Shown here: one piece after another, positions 63,551-64,000 of the stretch | Layout of the letters: each line of letters starts with the position of its first letter | How positions within the stretch are numbered: the first letter of the stretch is position 1 | Assembly (NCBI RefSeq): GCF_000687935.1 | Contig: NZ_JHZZ01000001.1 | Coordinates: 2,728,501-2,792,500, forward strand | Origin: Polaribacter sp. Hel_I_88 | GTDB lineage: Bacteria > Bacteroidota > Bacteroidia > Flavobacteriales > Flavobacteriaceae | Reading direction: 5' to 3' | Length of the DNA stretch: 64,000 nucleotides | Notes under the pieces: generated by a model | What the model saw: the letters and a program-made list of their open reading frames with translations, nothing else | What the model was told of the DNA's origin: nothing | Database searches by the model: none | Translations under genes and position numbers: made by a program

Positions 63551-64000
63551 TTAATTGATAATATCTGAATATAGTTTAAGAACTATTTTTGCTCTATTTA
63601 TTTGATTATTAGTTCATTTTGATGATGAATTATAAAATAAATATCGAATTCTTGCCAATAGTTCTTTTAATGTCTCTCCATTTCACAATAATTCAGACGA
63701 ATATATTAAAGTGTTATTTCTAGCATTTTCTATGACATCATTTTCTTTATCTAAGGCTTCCATCGATGTTTAATTCTAATTACTTGAAGTGCATCTAAAG
63801 CTAACTTCTGCACTTGAAATCTATCGATAACCTGAGTGGTTTGTGGAAATGATTTTTTGACGATTAAACCTATATTTCCAGACATGTCCAAAGTAACCTC
63901 CTTTACTTTTTTTCTTTGTTTTAAATGTATTTTATGTAGAACTCTGATTATTGATTCTGCTTTAGTTGTACTTTTCATGGCAATTAAAGTTTTTTTTAAC
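63551..64000 (-). pseudogene. Broken ISL3-type transposase (right edge)
   Basis: The minus strand, open from the right edge, reads KSTTKAESIIRVL, then VKEVTLDMSGNIGLIVKKSF and VIDRFQVQKLALDALQ, the DDE core of ISL3/ISAon1-like transposases (second Asp in IDRF). At about 63767 the frame breaks. After a shift it continues EALDKENDVIENARNN, ETLKELLARIRYLFYNSS and NRAKIVLKLYSDIIN to a stop at 63551. Two further in-frame stops (at SELL-stop-NGE and SSK-stop-TNN) confirm that it is dead. The N-terminal part lies beyond the window. The remnant may mark the edge of the inserted locus. Confidence 0.8.

Noticed and set aside
1..64000. CRISPR arrays, tRNA or rRNA genes, sulfatase-maturing enzyme
   Set aside because: I saw no regularly spaced repeats, no tRNA or rRNA sequence, and no formylglycine-generating or radical-SAM maturase gene.

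Overview
The window is AT-rich DNA from a marine-type member of the Bacteroidota, most likely a flavobacterium. The evidence is two SusC/SusD pairs, a hybrid two-component regulator, many secreted proteins with type IX secretion (T9SS) C-terminal sorting domains, many lipoproteins, and weak ribosome-binding sites with TTTG-type -7 promoter boxes. Almost the whole window is one large polysaccharide-utilisation locus. It carries seven intact sulfatases of the formylglycine type, six intact paralogues plus one dead copy of a single TIM-barrel glycosidase-like family, two GH36/GH27-like alpha-galactosidases, a tandem beta-helix glycosidase-like protein, a six-hairpin glycosidase-like lipoprotein, two alpha/beta-hydrolase esterases, one SGNH esterase and an aldose 1-epimerase. 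The set fits a sulfated, possibly esterified, galactose-containing algal polysaccharide; this substrate is inferred from the gene content.

Layout. 1-631 (minus): start of a sodium/solute symporter. 1210-3114: T9SS protein and a 60-residue protein. 3462-6869: GH-A-like enzyme fused to a module shared with the 1210 protein. 7229-8013: a dead GH-A-like copy joined to a dead sulfatase fragment. 8142-15369: GH-A-like enzyme, a nested palindromic repeat, an unknown TIM-barrel-like protein, a sulfatase, a sulfatase remnant and an SGNH esterase. 15491-21243: small Lys-rich secreted protein, esterase, carbohydrate-binding-like T9SS protein, alpha-galactosidase. 21415-31023: sulfatase remnant, two tandem GH-A-like enzymes, mutarotase, three sulfatases. 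31234-41140: divergent GH-A-like lipoprotein, esterase, two sulfatases, tandem beta-helix protein. 41302-52229 (minus): HTCS regulator, alpha-galactosidase, SusD, SusC. 52866-60597: six-hairpin lipoprotein, sulfatase, SusC, SusD. 60965-63547: GH-A-like enzyme nearly identical in its core to the one at 8142. 63551-64000 (minus): broken ISL3-type transposase at the right edge.

The most striking unannotated signal is a promoter-operator element that I find ten times, in front of both susC operons, the symporter, three GH-A-like genes and four other secreted-protein genes. It is a direct repeat of a 12-base half-site close to WTTGAYACAAAA. The repeats start 22 bases apart, and 44 bases after the start of the second one comes a TTTG box (eight sites exact, one with 43, one with 45). 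This fits a DNA-bound AraC-type dimer, and the HTCS at 41302-45423 is the only regulator in the window, so it is the obvious candidate. The element would make the locus one regulon of about ten transcription units.

The locus also shows strong birth-and-death evolution: a GH pseudogene with eight in-frame stops but no frameshift, three sulfatase remnants, 3'-end homogenisation of tandem paralogues, and near-identical direct-repeat gene cores 52 kb apart.
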